Shown one piece after another: positions 1 to 13,852 of a stretch of DNA of 53,955 bases (position 1 is the first letter of the stretch; each line of letters opens with the position of its first letter). Position numbers and translations under genes: made by a program. The DNA lies in contig NW_003145767.1 of NCBI RefSeq assembly GCF_000003605.2, positions 1-53,955 on the forward strand. The letters run 5' to 3'. The notes beneath the pieces were generated by a model. It was not told the DNA's origin. It did not search any database and worked only from the letters and a program-made list of their open reading frames with translations. The stretch comes from Saccoglossus kowalevskii. Taxonomy: Eukaryota; Hemichordata; Enteropneusta; Harrimaniidae.

Positions 1-3000
1 TTCATCACCATATTATGGATGTTAATTTTGGCATGGATAACGTGCCATATTATGGATGTTAATTTTGGCATGGATACCACGCCATATTATGGACGTTAAT
101 TTTGGCATGTATACCACGCCATATTATGGACGTTAATTTTGGCATGGATCCGCGCCATATTATGGACGTTAATTTTGGCATGGATCCGCACCATATTATG
201 GACGTTAATTTTGGCATGGACACCGCACCATATTATGGACGTTAATTTTGGCATGGATACCACGCCATATTATGGACGTTAATTTTGGCATGGATAGCAC
301 ATCATATTATGGACGTTAATTTTGGCATGGATTCGCACCATATTATGGACGTTAATTTTGGCATGGATCCGCGCCATATTATGGACGTTAATTTTGGCAT
401 GGATACCGCGCTATATTATGGACGTAAATTTTGGCATGGATACCGCGCCATATTATGGACGGTAATTTTGGCATGGATACCGCGCCATATTATGGACGGT
501 AATTTTGGCATGGATACCGCGCCATATTATGGACGTTAATTTTGGCATGGATACCGCGCCATATTATGGACGTTAATTTTGGCATGGACGCCGCACCATA
601 TTATGGACGTTAATTTTGGCATGGATCCGCACCATATTATGGACGGTAATTTTGGCATGGATCCGTGCCATATTATGGACGTTAATTTTGGAATGGATAC
701 CGCGCCATATTATGGACGTTAATTTTGGCATGGATTCGCACCATATTATGGACGTTAATTTTGGCATGGATACCGCGCCATATTATAGACGTTAATTTTG
801 GCATGGATACCGCGCCATATTATGGACGTTAATTTTGGCATGGATACCGTGCCATATTATGGACGTTAATTTTGGCATTGATACCGCGCCATATTATGGA
901 CGTTAATTTTGGCATTAATACTGCACCATATTATGGACGTTAATTTTGGCATGGATACCGCACCATATTATCCACGTTAATTTTGGCATGGATACTGTGC
1001 CATATTATGGACGTTAATTTTGGCATGGATACCGCGCCATATTATGGACGTCAATTTTAGCATGGACACCGCACCATATTATGGACGTTAATTTTGGCAT
1101 GGATACCGCACCATATTATGGACGTTAATTTTGGCATGGATAACGTGCCATATTATGGATGTTAATTTTGGCATGGATACCACGCCATATTATGGACGTT
1201 AATTTTGGCATGTATACCACGCCATATTATGGACGTTAATTTTGGCATGGATACCACGCCATATTATGGACGTTAATTTTGGCATGGATACCGCGCCATA
1301 TTATGGACGTTAATTTTGGCATGGATACCGCGCCATATTATGGACGTTTATTTTGGCATGGATACCGCGCCATATTATGGATGTTAATTTTGGCATGGAT
1401 ACCGCACCATATTATGGACGTTAATTTTGGCATGGGTCCGTGCCATATTATGGACGTTAATTTTGGCATGGATACTGCGCTATATTATGGACGTTAATTT
1501 TGGCATGGATCAGCGCCATATTATGGACGTTAATTTTGGCATGGATACCGCGCCATATTATGGACGTTAATTTTGGCATGGATACCACGCCATATTATGG
1601 ACGTTAATTTTGGCATGGACACCGCACCATATTATGGACGTTAATTTTGGCATGGATACCACGCCATATTATGGACGTTAATTTTGGCATGGATAGCACA
1701 TCATATTATGGACGTTAATTTTGGCATGGATTCGCACCATATTATGAACGTTAATTTTGGCATGGATCCGCGCCATATTATGGACGTTAATTTTGGCATG
1801 GATACCGCGCCATATTATGGACGTTAATTTTGGCATGGATACCGCGCCATATTATGGACGGTAATTTTGGCATGGATACCGCGCCATATTATGGACGGTA
1901 ATTTTGGCATGGATACCGCGCCATATTATGGACGTTAATTTTGGCATGGATACCGCGCCATATTATGGACGTTAATTTTGGCATGGACGCCGCACCATAT
2001 TATGGACATTAATTTTGGCATGGATCCGCATCATATTATGGACGGTAATTTTGGCATGGATACCGCACCATATTATGGACGTTAATTTTGGCATGGATAA
2101 CGCGCCATATTATGGATGTTAATTTTGGCATGGATAGCACGCCATATTATGGACGTTAATTTTGGCATGTATACCACGCCATATTATGGACGTTAATTTT
2201 GGCATGAATACCACGCCATATTATGGACGTTAATTTTGGCATGGATACCGCGCCATATTATGGACGTTAATTTTGGCATGGATACCGCGCCATATTATGG
2301 ACGTTTATTTTGGCATGGATACCGCACCATATTATGGACGTTAATTTTGGCATGGGTCCGTGCCATATTATGGACGTTAATTTTGGCATGGATACTGCGC
2401 TATATTATGGACGTTAATTTTGGCATGGATCAGCGCCATATTATGGACGTTAATTTTGGCATGGACACGCGCCATATTATGGACATTAATTTTGGCATGG
2501 ATCCGAGCCATATTATGGACGTTAATTTTGTCATGGATCCATGCCATACTATGGACATTAATTTTGGAATGGATACCGCGCCATATTATGGACGTTAATT
2601 TTGGCATGGATACCGCGCCATATTATGGACGTTAATTTTGGCATGGATACCGTGCCATATTATGGACGTTAATTTTGGCATTGATACCGCGCCATATTAT
2701 GGACGTTAATTTTGGCATTAATACTGCACCATATTATGGACGTTAATTTTGGCATGGATACCGCGCCATATTATGGGCGTTAATTTTGGCATGGATACCG
2801 CGCCATATTATGGACGTTAATTTTGGCATGGATACCGCGCCATATTATGGATGTCAATTTTAGCATGGACACTGCACCATATTATGGACGTTAATTTTGG
2901 CATGGATACCGCACCATATTATGGACGTTAATTTTGGCATGGATAACGCGCCATATTATGGATGTTAATTTTGTCATGGATACCACGGCATATTATGGAC

Positions 3001-4754
3001 GTTAATTTTGGCATGTATACCACGCCATATTATGGACGTTAATTTTGGCATGGATACCGCGCCATATTATGGACGTTAATTTTGGCATGGATACCGCGCC
3101 ATATTATGGACGTTAATTTTGGCATGGATAACGCGCCATATTATGGATGTTAATTTTGGAATGGATACCGCACCATATTATGGATGTTAATTTTGGCATG
3201 GATCCGCGCCATATTTTGGACGTTAATTTTGGCATGGATACCGCATCATATTATGTACGTTAATTTTGGCATGGACACGCGCCATATTATGGACATTAAT
3301 TTTGGCATGGATACACACCATATTATGGATGTTAATTTTGGCATGTATACCACGCCATATTATGAACGTTAATTTTGGCATGGATACCAAGCCATATTAT
3401 GGACGTTAATTTTGGCATGGATACCGCGCCATATTATGGACGTTAATTTTGGCATGGATACCGCGCCATATTATGGACGTTTATTTTGGCATGGATACCG
3501 CGCCATATTATGGATGTTAATTTTGGCATGGATACCGCACCATATTATGGACGTTAATTTTGGCATGGGTCCGTGCCATATTATGGACGTTAATTTTGGC
3601 ATGGATACTGCGCCATATTATGGATGTTAATTTTGGCATGGATCAGCGCCATATTATGGACGTTAATTTTGGCATGGATACCGCGCCATATTATGGACGT
3701 TAATTTTGGCATGGATACCGCGCCATATTATGGACGTTATTTTTGGCATGGACACTGCACCATATTATGGACGGTAATTTTGGCATGGATCCGTGCCATA
3801 TTATGGACGGTAATTTTGGCATGGATCCGTGCCATATTATGGACGTTAATTTTGGCATGGATACGACGCCATATTATGGACGTTAATTTTGGCATGGATA
3901 CCGTGCCATATTATGGATGTCAATTTTAGTATGGACACCGCACCATATTATGGACGTTAATTTTGGCATGGATACCGCACCATATTATGGACGTTAATTT
4001 TGGCATGGATACCGTGCCATATTATGGACGTTAATTTTGGCATGGATAACGCGCCATATTATGGACGTTTATTTTGGCATGGATACCGCGCCATATTATG
4101 GACGTTAATTTTGGCATGGATAGCACATCATATTATGGACGTTAATTTTGGCATGGATACCACACCATATTATGGACATTAATTTTGGCATGGATAGCAC
4201 ATCATATTATGGACGTTAATTTTGGCATGGATTCGCACCATATTATGGACGTTAATTTTGGCATGGATCCGCGCCATATTATGAACGTTAATTTTGGCAT
4301 GGATCCGCGCCATATTATGGACGTTAATTTTGGCATGGATACCGTGCCATATTATGGACGTTAATTTTGGCATGGATACCGCGCCATATTATGGGACGTT
4401 AATTTTGGCATGGATACCGTGCCATATTATGGACGTTAATTTTGGCATGGATCCGCGCCATATTATGGACATTAATTTTGGCATGGATCCGAGCCATATT
4501 ATGGACGTTAATTTTGGCACAGATCCGCGCCATATTATGGACGTTAATTTTGGCATGTAAACCACGCCATATTATGGACGTTTATTTTGGCGTGGATACC
4601 ACGCCATATTATGGACGTTAATTTTGGCATGGATACCGCGCCATATTATGGACATTAATTTTGGCATGGATACCGTGCCATATTATGGACGTTAATTTTG
4701 GCATGTATAACGCGCCATATTAAGGACGTTAATTTTGGCATGGATACTGCACCA

Positions 4755-4762
4755 TACATGTA
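4755..4762. other. TACATGTA insertion, context I
   Basis: CATGTA is gained at the TA of CCATA|TTATGG. The context (CATGTATAACGCG, CATATTAAGG, ATACTGCACC, insertion, CATGTATACCACACC) is shared with 22138, 33562 and 46200, so these four are probably one event copied by satellite amplification. Confidence 0.6.
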
Positions 4763-5102
4763 TTATGGACGTTAATTTTGGCATGTATACCACACCATAT
4801 TATGGACGTTAATTTTGGCATGGATACAACGCCATATTAGGGACGTTAATTTTGGCATAGATACCGCGCCATATTATGGACGTTAATTTTGGCATGGGTT
4901 CGTGCCATATTATGGACGTTAATTTTGGCATGGATACCGCGCCATATTATGGACGTTAATATTGGCATGGATCAGCGCCATATTATGGACGTTAATTTTG
5001 GCATGGATACCGCGCCATATTATGGACGTTAATTTTGGCATGGATACCACGCCACATTATGGACGTTAATTTTGGCATGGCACTGCTCCATATTATGGAC
5101 AT

Positions 5103-5110
5103 TACATGTA
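5103..5110. other. TACATGTA insertion, context V
   Basis: CATGTA is gained at the TA in GACATTA|ATTTTGG, a different monomer position from context I. The next linker is GATACCGTACC. Copies lie at 22487 and 46549, with a changed one at 33911. An empty relative (GACATTAATTTTGG followed by GATACCGTACC) has its TA at 7944-7945. Confidence 0.6.
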
Positions 5111-5715
5111 ATTTTGGCATGGATACCGTACCATATTATGGACGTTAATTTTGGCATGGATCCGCGCCATATTATGGACGTTTATTTTGGCATGGATACC
5201 ACGCCATATTATGGACGTTAATTTTGGCATGGATAGCACATCATATTATGGACGTTAATTTTGGCATTGATCCGTGCCATATTATGGACGTTAATTTTGG
5301 CATGGATCCGTGCCATATTATGGACGTTAATTTTGGCATTGATCCGCGCCATATTATGGACATTAATTTTGGCATGGATACCGCGCCATATTATGGACGT
5401 TAATTTTGGCATGGATACCGCGCCATATTATGAACGGTAATTTTGGCATGGATACCGCGCCATATTATGGACGTTAATTTTGGCATGGATACCGCGCCAT
5501 ATTATGGACGTTAATTTTGGCATGGACACTGCACCATATTATGGATGTTAATTTTGGCATGGATCCGCACCACATTATGGACGGTAATTTTGGCATGGAT
5601 CCGTGCCATATTATGGACGTTAATTTTGGAATGGATACCGCTCCATATTATGGACGTTAATTTTGGCATGGATACCGCACCATATTATGGACGTTAATTT
5701 TGGCATGGATCCACG

Positions 5716-8587
5716 CCATATTTTGGATGTTAATTTTGGCATGGATACCACGCCATATTATGGACGTTAATTTTGGCATGGATACCGCGCCATATTATGG
5801 ACGTTAATTTTGGCATGGATACCGCGCCATATTATGGACATTAATTTTGGCATGGATCCGCGCCATATTATGGACGTTAATTTTGGCATGGATCCGCACC
5901 ATATTATGGACGTTAATTTTGGCATGGATACCGCGCCATATTATGGACGTTAATTTTGGCATGGATACCGCGCCATATTATGGACGTTAATTTTGGCATG
6001 GATACCGTGCCATATTATGGACGTTAATTTTGGCATTGATACCGCGCCATATTATGGACGTTAATTTTGGCATTAATACTGCACCATATTATGGACGTTA
6101 ATTTTGGCATGGATACCGCGCCATATTATGGACGTTAATTTTGGCATGGATACCGTGCCATATTATGGACGTTAATTTTGGCATGGATACCGTGCCATAT
6201 TATGGACGTCAATTTTAGCATGGACACCGCACCATATTATGGACGTTAATTTTGGCATGGATACCGCACCATATTATGGACGTTAATTTTGGCATGGATA
6301 ACGTGCCATATTATGGATGTTAATTTTGGCATGGATACCACGCCATATTATGGACGTTAATTTTGGCATGTATACCACGCCATATTATGGACGTTAATTT
6401 TGGCATGGATACCACGCCATATTATGGACGTTAATTTTGGCATGGATACCGCGCCATATTATGGACGTTAATTTTGGCATGGATACCGCGCCATATTATG
6501 GACGTTTATTTTGGCATGGATACCGCGCCATATTATGGATGTTAATTTTGGCATGGATACCGCACCATATTATGGACGTTAATTTTGGCATGGGTCCGTG
6601 CCATATTATGGACGTTAATTTTGGCATGGATCCGCGCCATATTATGGACGTTAATTTTGGCATGGATACCACACCATATTATGGACGTTAATTTTGGCAT
6701 GGATAGCACATCATATTATGGACGTTAATTTTGGCATGGATCCGCGCCATATTATGGACGTTAATTTTTTTCATGGATCCGCGCCATATTATGGACGTTA
6801 ATTTTAGCATTGATCCGCGCCATATTATGGACGTTAATTTTGGCATGGATACCGCGCCATATTATGGACGTTAATTTTGGCATGGATACCGCGCCATATT
6901 ATGAACGGTAATTTTGGCATGGATACCGCGCCATATTATGGACGTTAATTTTGGCATGGATACCGTGCCATATTACTGTATGGACGTTAATTTTGGCATG
7001 GATACCGCGCCATATTATGGGACGTTAATTTTGGCATGGATACCACGCCATATTTATGGACATTAATTTTGGCATGGATACCGTACCATATTATGGACGT
7101 TAATTTTGGCATGGATCCGCGCCATATTATGGACGTTAATTTTGGCATGGATACCACGCCATATTATGGACGTTAATTTTGGCATGGATAGCACATCATA
7201 TTATGGACGTTAATTTTGGCATGGATCCGTGCCATATTATGGACGTTAATTTTGGCATGGATCCGCGCCATATTATGGACGTTAATTTTGGCATTGATCC
7301 GCGCCATATTATGGACATTAATTTTGGCATGGATACCGCGCCATTTTATGGACGTTAATTTTGGCATGGATACCGCACCATATTATGAACGGTAATTTTG
7401 GCATGGATACCGCGCCATATTATGGACGTTAATTTTGGCATGGATACCGCGCCATATTATGGACGTTAATTTTGGCATGGACACTGCACCATATTATGGA
7501 CGTTAATTTTGGCATGGATCCGCACCACATTATGGACGGTAATTTTGGCATGGATCCGTGCCATATTATGGACGTTAATTTTGGCATGGATACCACGCCA
7601 TATTATGGACGTTAATTTTGGCATAGATACCGCGCCATATTATGGACATTAATTTTGGCATGTATACCACGCCATATTATGGACGTTATTTTTGGCGTGG
7701 ATACCACGCCATATTATGAACGTTAATTTTGGCATGGGTCCGTGCCATATTATGGACGTTAATTTTGGCATGGATACCACGCCATATTATGGACGTTAAT
7801 ATTGGCATGGATCAGCGCCATATTATGGACGTTAATTTTGGCATGGATACCGCGCCATATTATGGACGTTAATTTTGGCATGGATACCACGCCATATTAT
7901 GGACGTTAATTTTGGCATGGACACCGCACCATATTATGGACATTAATTTTGGCATGGATACCGTACCATATTATGGACGTTAATTTTGGCATGGATCAGC
8001 GCCATATTATGGACGTTAATTTTGGCATGGATACCACGCCATATTATGGACGTTAATTTTGGCATGGATAGCACATCATATTATGGACGTTAATTTTGGC
8101 ATGGATCCGCGCCATATTATGGACGTTAATTTTGGCATGGATCCGCGCCATATTATGGACGTTAATTTTGGCATTGATCCGCGCCATATTATGGACGTTA
8201 ATTTTGGCATGGATACCGCGCCATATTATGGACATTAATTTTGGCATGGATACCGCGCCATATTATGAACGGTAATTTTGGCATGGATACCGCGCCATAT
8301 TATGGACGTTAATTTTGGCATGGATACCACGCCATATTATGGACGTTAATTTTGGCATGGATACCGCACCATATTATGGACGTTAATTTTGGCATGGACA
8401 CTGCACCATATTATGGACGTTAATTTTGGCATGGATCCGCACCACATTATGGACGGTAATTTTGGCATGGATCCGTGCCATATTATGGACGTTAATTTTG
8501 GAATGGATACCGCTCCATATTATGGACGTTAATTTTGGCATGGATACCGCACCATATTATGGACGTTAATTTTGGCATGGATCCGCG
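5716..8587 (+). repeat. HOR copy, 2,872 bp between landmark monomers
   Basis: It starts at a CCATATTTTGGATG landmark monomer and runs to the next one. Its first kilobase follows the order of the 40458 unit: GACATT monomer, CATTGATACC, CATTAATACTGCACC, GTCAATTTTAG (near 6207), GATAACGTG, CATGTATACC, GTTTATT, GGGTCCGTG. It departs from that order near 6620 and is longer than the 2.0-2.3 kb units at 38-45 kb, so it holds extra internally duplicated monomers. It contains a TACTGTA insertion at 6974. No gene. Confidence 0.75.
6974..6980. other. TACTGTA insertion (5-bp gain)
   Basis: CCATATTATGG reads CCATATTACTGTATGG, a gain of CTGTA at the second TA of the monomer head. TA-CTG-TA has the form of the three-nucleotide scar described for Sleeping Beauty-type Tc1 transposons. 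It occurs once in the window. Confidence 0.55.
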
Positions 8588-8942
8588 CCATATTTTGGAT
8601 GTTAATTTTGGCATGGATACCGCGCCATATTATGGACGTTAATTTTGGCATGGATACCGCGCCATATTATGGACGTTAATTTTGGCATGGATACCGCGCC
8701 ATATTATGGACATTAATTTTGGCATGGATCCGCGCCATATTATGGACGTTAATTTTGGCATGGATCCGCACCATATTATGGACGTTAATTTTGGCATGGA
8801 TACCGCGCCATATTATGGACGTTAATTTTGGCATGGATACCGCGCCATATTATGGACGTTAATTTTGGCATGGATACCGTGCCATATTATGGACGTTAAT
8901 TTTGGCATTGATACCGCGCCATATTATGGACGTTAATTTTGG

Positions 8943-10223
8943 CATTAATACTGCACCATATTATGGACGTTAATTTTGGCATGGATACCGCGCCATATTA
9001 TGGACGTTAATTTTGGCATGGATACCGCGCCATATTATGGACGTCAATTTTAGCATGGACACCGCACCATATTATGGACGTTAATTTTGGCATGGATACC
9101 GCACCATATTATGGACGTTAATTTTGGCATGGATACCGTGCCATATTATGGACGTTAATTTTGGCATGGATAACGCGCCATATTATGGACGTTAATTTTG
9201 GCATGGATACCACGCCATATTATGGATGTTAAATTTGGCATGTATACCACGCCATATTATGGACGTTAATTTTGGCATGGATACCACGCCATATTATGGA
9301 CGTTAATTTTGGCATGGATACCGCGCCATATTATGGACGTTAATTTTGGCATGGATACCGCGCCATATTATGGACATTTATTTTGGCATGGATACCGCGC
9401 CATATTATGGACGTTAATTTTGGCATGGATAGCACATCATATTATGGACGTTAATTTTGGCATGGATACCACGCCATATTATGGACATTAATTTTGGCAT
9501 GGATAGCACATCATATTATGGACGTTAATTTTGGCATGGATTCGCACCATATTATGGACGTTAATTTTGGCATGGATCCGCGCCATATTATGAACGTTAA
9601 TTTTGGCATGGATCCGCGCCATATTATGGACGTTAATTTTGGCATGGATACCGCGCCATATTATGGACGTTAATTTTGGCATGGATACCGCGCCATATTA
9701 TGGACGTTATTTTTGGCATGGACACTGCACAATATTATGGACGTTAATTTTGGCATGGATCCGCACCACATTATGGACGGTAATTTTGGCATGGATCCGT
9801 GCCATATTATGGACGTTAATTTTGGCATGGATACGACGCCATATTATGGACGTTAATTTTGGCATGGATACCGTGCCATATCATGGATGTCAATTTTAGT
9901 ATGGACACCGCACCATATTATGGACGTTAATTTTGGCATGGATACCGCACCATATTATGAACGTTAATTTTGGCATGGATACCGTGCCATATTATGGACG
10001 TTAATTTTGGCATGGATAACGCGCCATATTATGGACATTAATTTTGGCATGGATACCACACCATATTATGGATGTTAATTTTGGCATGTATACCACGCCA
10101 TATTATGAACGTTAATTTTGGCATGGATACCAAGCCATATTATGGACGTTAATTTTGGCATGGATACCGCGCCATATTATGGACGTTAATTTTGGCATGC
10201 ATACCGCGCCATATTATGGACGT
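8943..10223 (+). repeat. Segment duplicated at +20,071 bp (copy 1)
   Basis: The monomer order and private variants match 29014-30294 at a constant offset of 20,071 bp, including the unusual GGCATGCATACC monomer at 10194 and the TTTTAGTATGG monomer near 9890. The two diverge just after 10223, where this copy enters a GTTTATT monomer and the other does not. A few single-base differences are visible, for example GTTAAATTTGG near 9231 here against GTTAATTTTGG there. Confidence 0.85.
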
Positions 10224-11018
10224 TTATTTTGGCATGGATACCGCGCCATATTATGGATGTTAATTTTGGCATGGATACCGCACCATATTATGGACGTTAA
10301 TTTTGGCATGGGTCCGTGCCATATTATGGACGTTAATTTTGGCATGGATACTGCGCCATATTATGGACGTTAATTTTGGCATGGATCAGCGCCATATTAT
10401 GGACGTTAATTTTGGCATGGATACCGCGCCATATTATGGACGTTAATTTTGGCATGGATACCACGCCATATTATGGACGTTAATTTTGGCATGGACACCG
10501 CACCATATTATGGACGTTAATTTTGGCATGGATACCACGCCATATTATGGACGTTAATTTTGGCATGGATACCACGCCATATTATGGACGTTAATTTTGG
10601 CATGGATTCGCACCATATTATGGACGTTAATTTTGGCATGGATCCGCGCCATATTATGGACGTTAATTTTGGCATGGATACCGCGCCATATTATGGACGT
10701 AAATTTTGGCATGTATACCACACCATATTATGGACGTTAATTTTGGCATGGATACCGCGCCCTATTATGGACGTTAATTTTGGCATGGATACCGCGCCAT
10801 ATTATGGACGTTAATTTTGGCATGGATGCCGCACCATATTATGGACGTTAATTTTGGCATGGATCCGCACCATATTATGGACGGTAATTTTGGCATGGAT
10901 CCGTGCCATATTATGGACGTTAATTTTGGAATGGATACCGCTCCATATTATGGACGTTAATTTTGGCATGGATACCGCACCATATTATGGATGTTAATTT
11001 TGGCATGGATCCGCGCCA

Positions 11019-11026
11019 TACATGTA
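11019..11026. other. TACATGTA insertion, unique context VI
   Basis: CATGTA is gained in CCATA|TTTTGGACG. The paralogous monomer with its TA at 13389-13390 is empty. The offset between the two segments is 2,370 bp here and 2,364 bp at the next landmark (11281 and 13645), matching a 6-bp gain. Confidence 0.65.
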
Positions 11027-11280
11027 TTTTGGACGTTAATTTTGGCATGGATACCGCATCATATTATGTACGTTAATTTTGGCATGGATCCGCGCCATAT
11101 TATGGACATTAATTTTGGCATGGATCCGAGCCATATTATGGACGTTAATTTTGGCACAGATCCGCGCCATATTATGGACGTTAATTTTGGCATGTAAACC
11201 ACGCCATATTATCTACGTTAATTTTGGCGTGGATACCACGCCATATTATGGATGTTAATTTTGGCATGGATACCGCGCCA

Positions 11281-11288
11281 TACATGTA
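11281..11288. other. TACATGTA insertion, context II
   Basis: CATGTA is gained at CCATA|TTATGG after a GCGTGGATACCACG and GGATG monomer pair. The same context occurs at 13645, 42226, 48637 and 49414. Confidence 0.6.
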
Positions 11289-13345
11289 TTATGGACGTTA
11301 ATTTTGGCATGTATACCACGCCATATTATGGACGTTAATTTTGGCATGGATACCACGCCATATTATGGACGTTAATTTTGGCATTAATACTGCACCATGT
11401 TATGGACGTTAATTTTGGCATGGATACCACGCCATATTATGGACGTTAATTTTGGCATGGATAGCACATCATATTATGGACGTTAATTTTGGCATGGATT
11501 CGCACCATATTATGGACGTTAATTTTGGCATGGATCCGCGCCATATTATGGACGTTAATTTTGGCATGGATACCGCGCCATATTATGGACGTTAATTTTG
11601 GCATGGATACCGCGCCATATTATGGACGGTAATTTTGGCATGGATACCGCGCCATATTATGGACGGTAATTTTGGCATGGATACCGCGCCATATTAAGGA
11701 CGTTAATTTTGGCATGGATACCGCGCCATATTATGGACGTTAATTTTGGCATGGACGCCGCACCATATTATGGACATTAATTTTGGCATGGATCCGCACC
11801 ATATTATGGACGGTAATTTTGGCATGGATACCGCACCATATTATGGACGTTAATTTTGGCATGGATAACGCGCCATATTATGGACGTTAATTTTGGCATG
11901 GATACCACGCCATATTATGGACGTTAATTTTGGCATGTATACCACGCCATATTATGGACGTTAATTTTGGCATGAATACCACGCCATATTATGGACGTTA
12001 ATTTTGGCATGGATACCGTGCCATATTATGGACGTTAATTTTGGCATGGATACCGCGCCATATTATGGACGTTTATTTTGGCATGGATACCGCGCCATAT
12101 TATGGATGTTAATTTTGGCATGGATACCGCACCATATTATGGACGTTAATTTTGGCATGGGTCCGTGCCATATTATGAACGTTAATTTTGGCATGGATAC
12201 TGCGCTATATTATGGACGTTAATTTTGGCATGGATCAGCGCCATATTATGGACGTTAATTTTGGCATGGATACCGCGCCATATTATGGACGTTAATTTTG
12301 GCATGGATACCACGCCATATTATGGACGTTAATTTTGGCATGGACACCGCACCATATTATGGACGTTAATTTTGGCATGGATACCACGCCATATTATGGA
12401 CGTTAATTTTGGCATGGATAGCGCATCATATTATGGACGTTAATTTTGGCATGGATTCGCACCATATTATGGACGTTAATTTTGGCATGGATCCGCGCCA
12501 TATTATGGACGTTAATTTTGGCATGGATACCGCGCCATATTATGGACGTAAATTTTGGCATGGATACCGCGCCATATTATGGACGGTAATTTTGGCATGG
12601 ATACCGCGCCATATTATGGACGTTAATTTTGGCATGGATACCGCGCCATATTATGGACGTTAATTTTGGCATGGATACCGCGCCATATTATGGACGTTAA
12701 TTTTGGCATGGACGCCGCACCATATTATGGACGTTAATTTTGGCATGGATCCGCACCATATTATGGACGGTAATTTTGGCATGGATCCGTGCCATATTAT
12801 GGACGTTAATTTTGGAATGGATACCGCTCCATATTATGGACGTTAATTTTGGCATGGATACCGCACCATATTATGGATGTTAATTTTGGTATGGATACCA
12901 CGCCATATTATGGACGTTAATTTTGGCATGGATTCGCACCATATTATGGACGTTAATTTTGGCATGGATTCGCGCCATATTATGGACGTTAATTTTGGCA
13001 TGGATACCGCGCCATATTATGGACGTAAATTTTGGCATGGATACCGCGCCATATTATGGACGGTAATTTTGGCATGGATACCGCGCCATATTATGGACGT
13101 TAATTTTGGCATGGATACCGCGCCATATTATGGACGTTAATTTTGGCATGGATACCGCGCCATATTATGGACGTTAATTTTGGCATGGATGCCGCACCAT
13201 ATTATGGACGTTAATTTTGGCATAGATCCGCACCATATTATGGACGGTAATTTTGGCATGGATCCGTGCCATATTATGGACGTTAATTTTGGAATGGATA
13301 CCGCTCCATATTATGGACGTTAATTTTGGCATGGATACCGCACCA

Positions 13346-13354
13346 TACAATGTA
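13346..13354. other. TACAATGTA insertion (7-bp gain)
   Basis: CCATATTATGGATG reads CCATACAATGTATTATGG. The related segment at +28,588 bp has a plain TA at 41934-41935, and the offset falls to 28,581 bp downstream, so the gain is exactly seven bases. Confidence 0.6.
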
Positions 13355-13644
13355 TTATGGATGTTAATTTTGGCATGGATCCGCGCCATATTTTGGACGT
13401 TAATTTTGGCATGGATACCGCATCATATTATGTACGTTAATTTTGGCATGGATCCGCGCCATATTATGGACATTAATTTTGGCATGGATCCGAGCCATAT
13501 TATGGACGTTAATTTTGGCACAGATCCGCGCCATATTATGGACGTTAATTTTGGCATGTAAACCACGCCATATTATCTACGTTAATTTTGGCGTGGATAC
13601 CACGCCATATTATGGATGTTAATTTTGGCATGGATACCGCGCCA

Positions 13645-13652
13645 TACATGTA
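13645..13652. other. TACATGTA insertion, context II
   Basis: This is a copy of the context II site, and the following monomer ends CATGTATACCATGCC. It is the partner of 42226 at an offset of 28,581 bp. Confidence 0.6.
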
Positions 13653-13705
13653 TTATGGACGTTAATTTTGGCATGTATACCATGCCATATTATGGACGTT
13701 AATTT

Positions 13706-13724
13706 TGGCATGGATACCATGCCA
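13706..13724. repeat. Perfect inverted repeat in linker (8-bp arms)
   Basis: TGGCATGG-ATA-CCATGCCA is a perfect hairpin with a 3-base loop. The usual linker (ACCGCGCC) gives the same fold with one mismatch and one G-T pair. Both bases that complete it are CpG transitions (CGCG to CATG). Confidence 0.7.
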
Positions 13725-13852
13725 TATTATGGACGTTAATTTTGGCATGGACACCGCACCATATTATGGACGTTAATTTTGGCATGGATACCACGCCATA
13801 TTATGGACGTTAATTTTGGCATGGATAGCACATCATAATATGGACGTTAATT

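Larger units (their letters stand above)
1..5715 (+). repeat. Satellite segment, mixed HOR fragments
   Basis: The monomers here are in partly scrambled HOR order. Landmark monomers with GTCAATTTTAG lie near 1050, 2851 and 3919; the one near 3919 has the TTTTAGTATGG form typical of the 25-33 kb domain. A CATTAATACTGCACC monomer lies near 913. Runs of 36-bp monomers occur near 2420-2560 and 4440-4560. Two TACATGTA insertions lie at 4755 and 5103. There is no gene and no non-satellite sequence. The first bases (TTCATCA, 1-7) fit the monomer poorly. Confidence 0.85.

Noticed and set aside
6763-6775. T-rich run (AATTTTTTTCATGG) as a poly-T tail or retroposon trace
   Set aside because: It is one altered monomer, with GG replaced by TT and one base gained. 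There is no target-site duplication or inserted sequence, so a local mutation or read error is enough.
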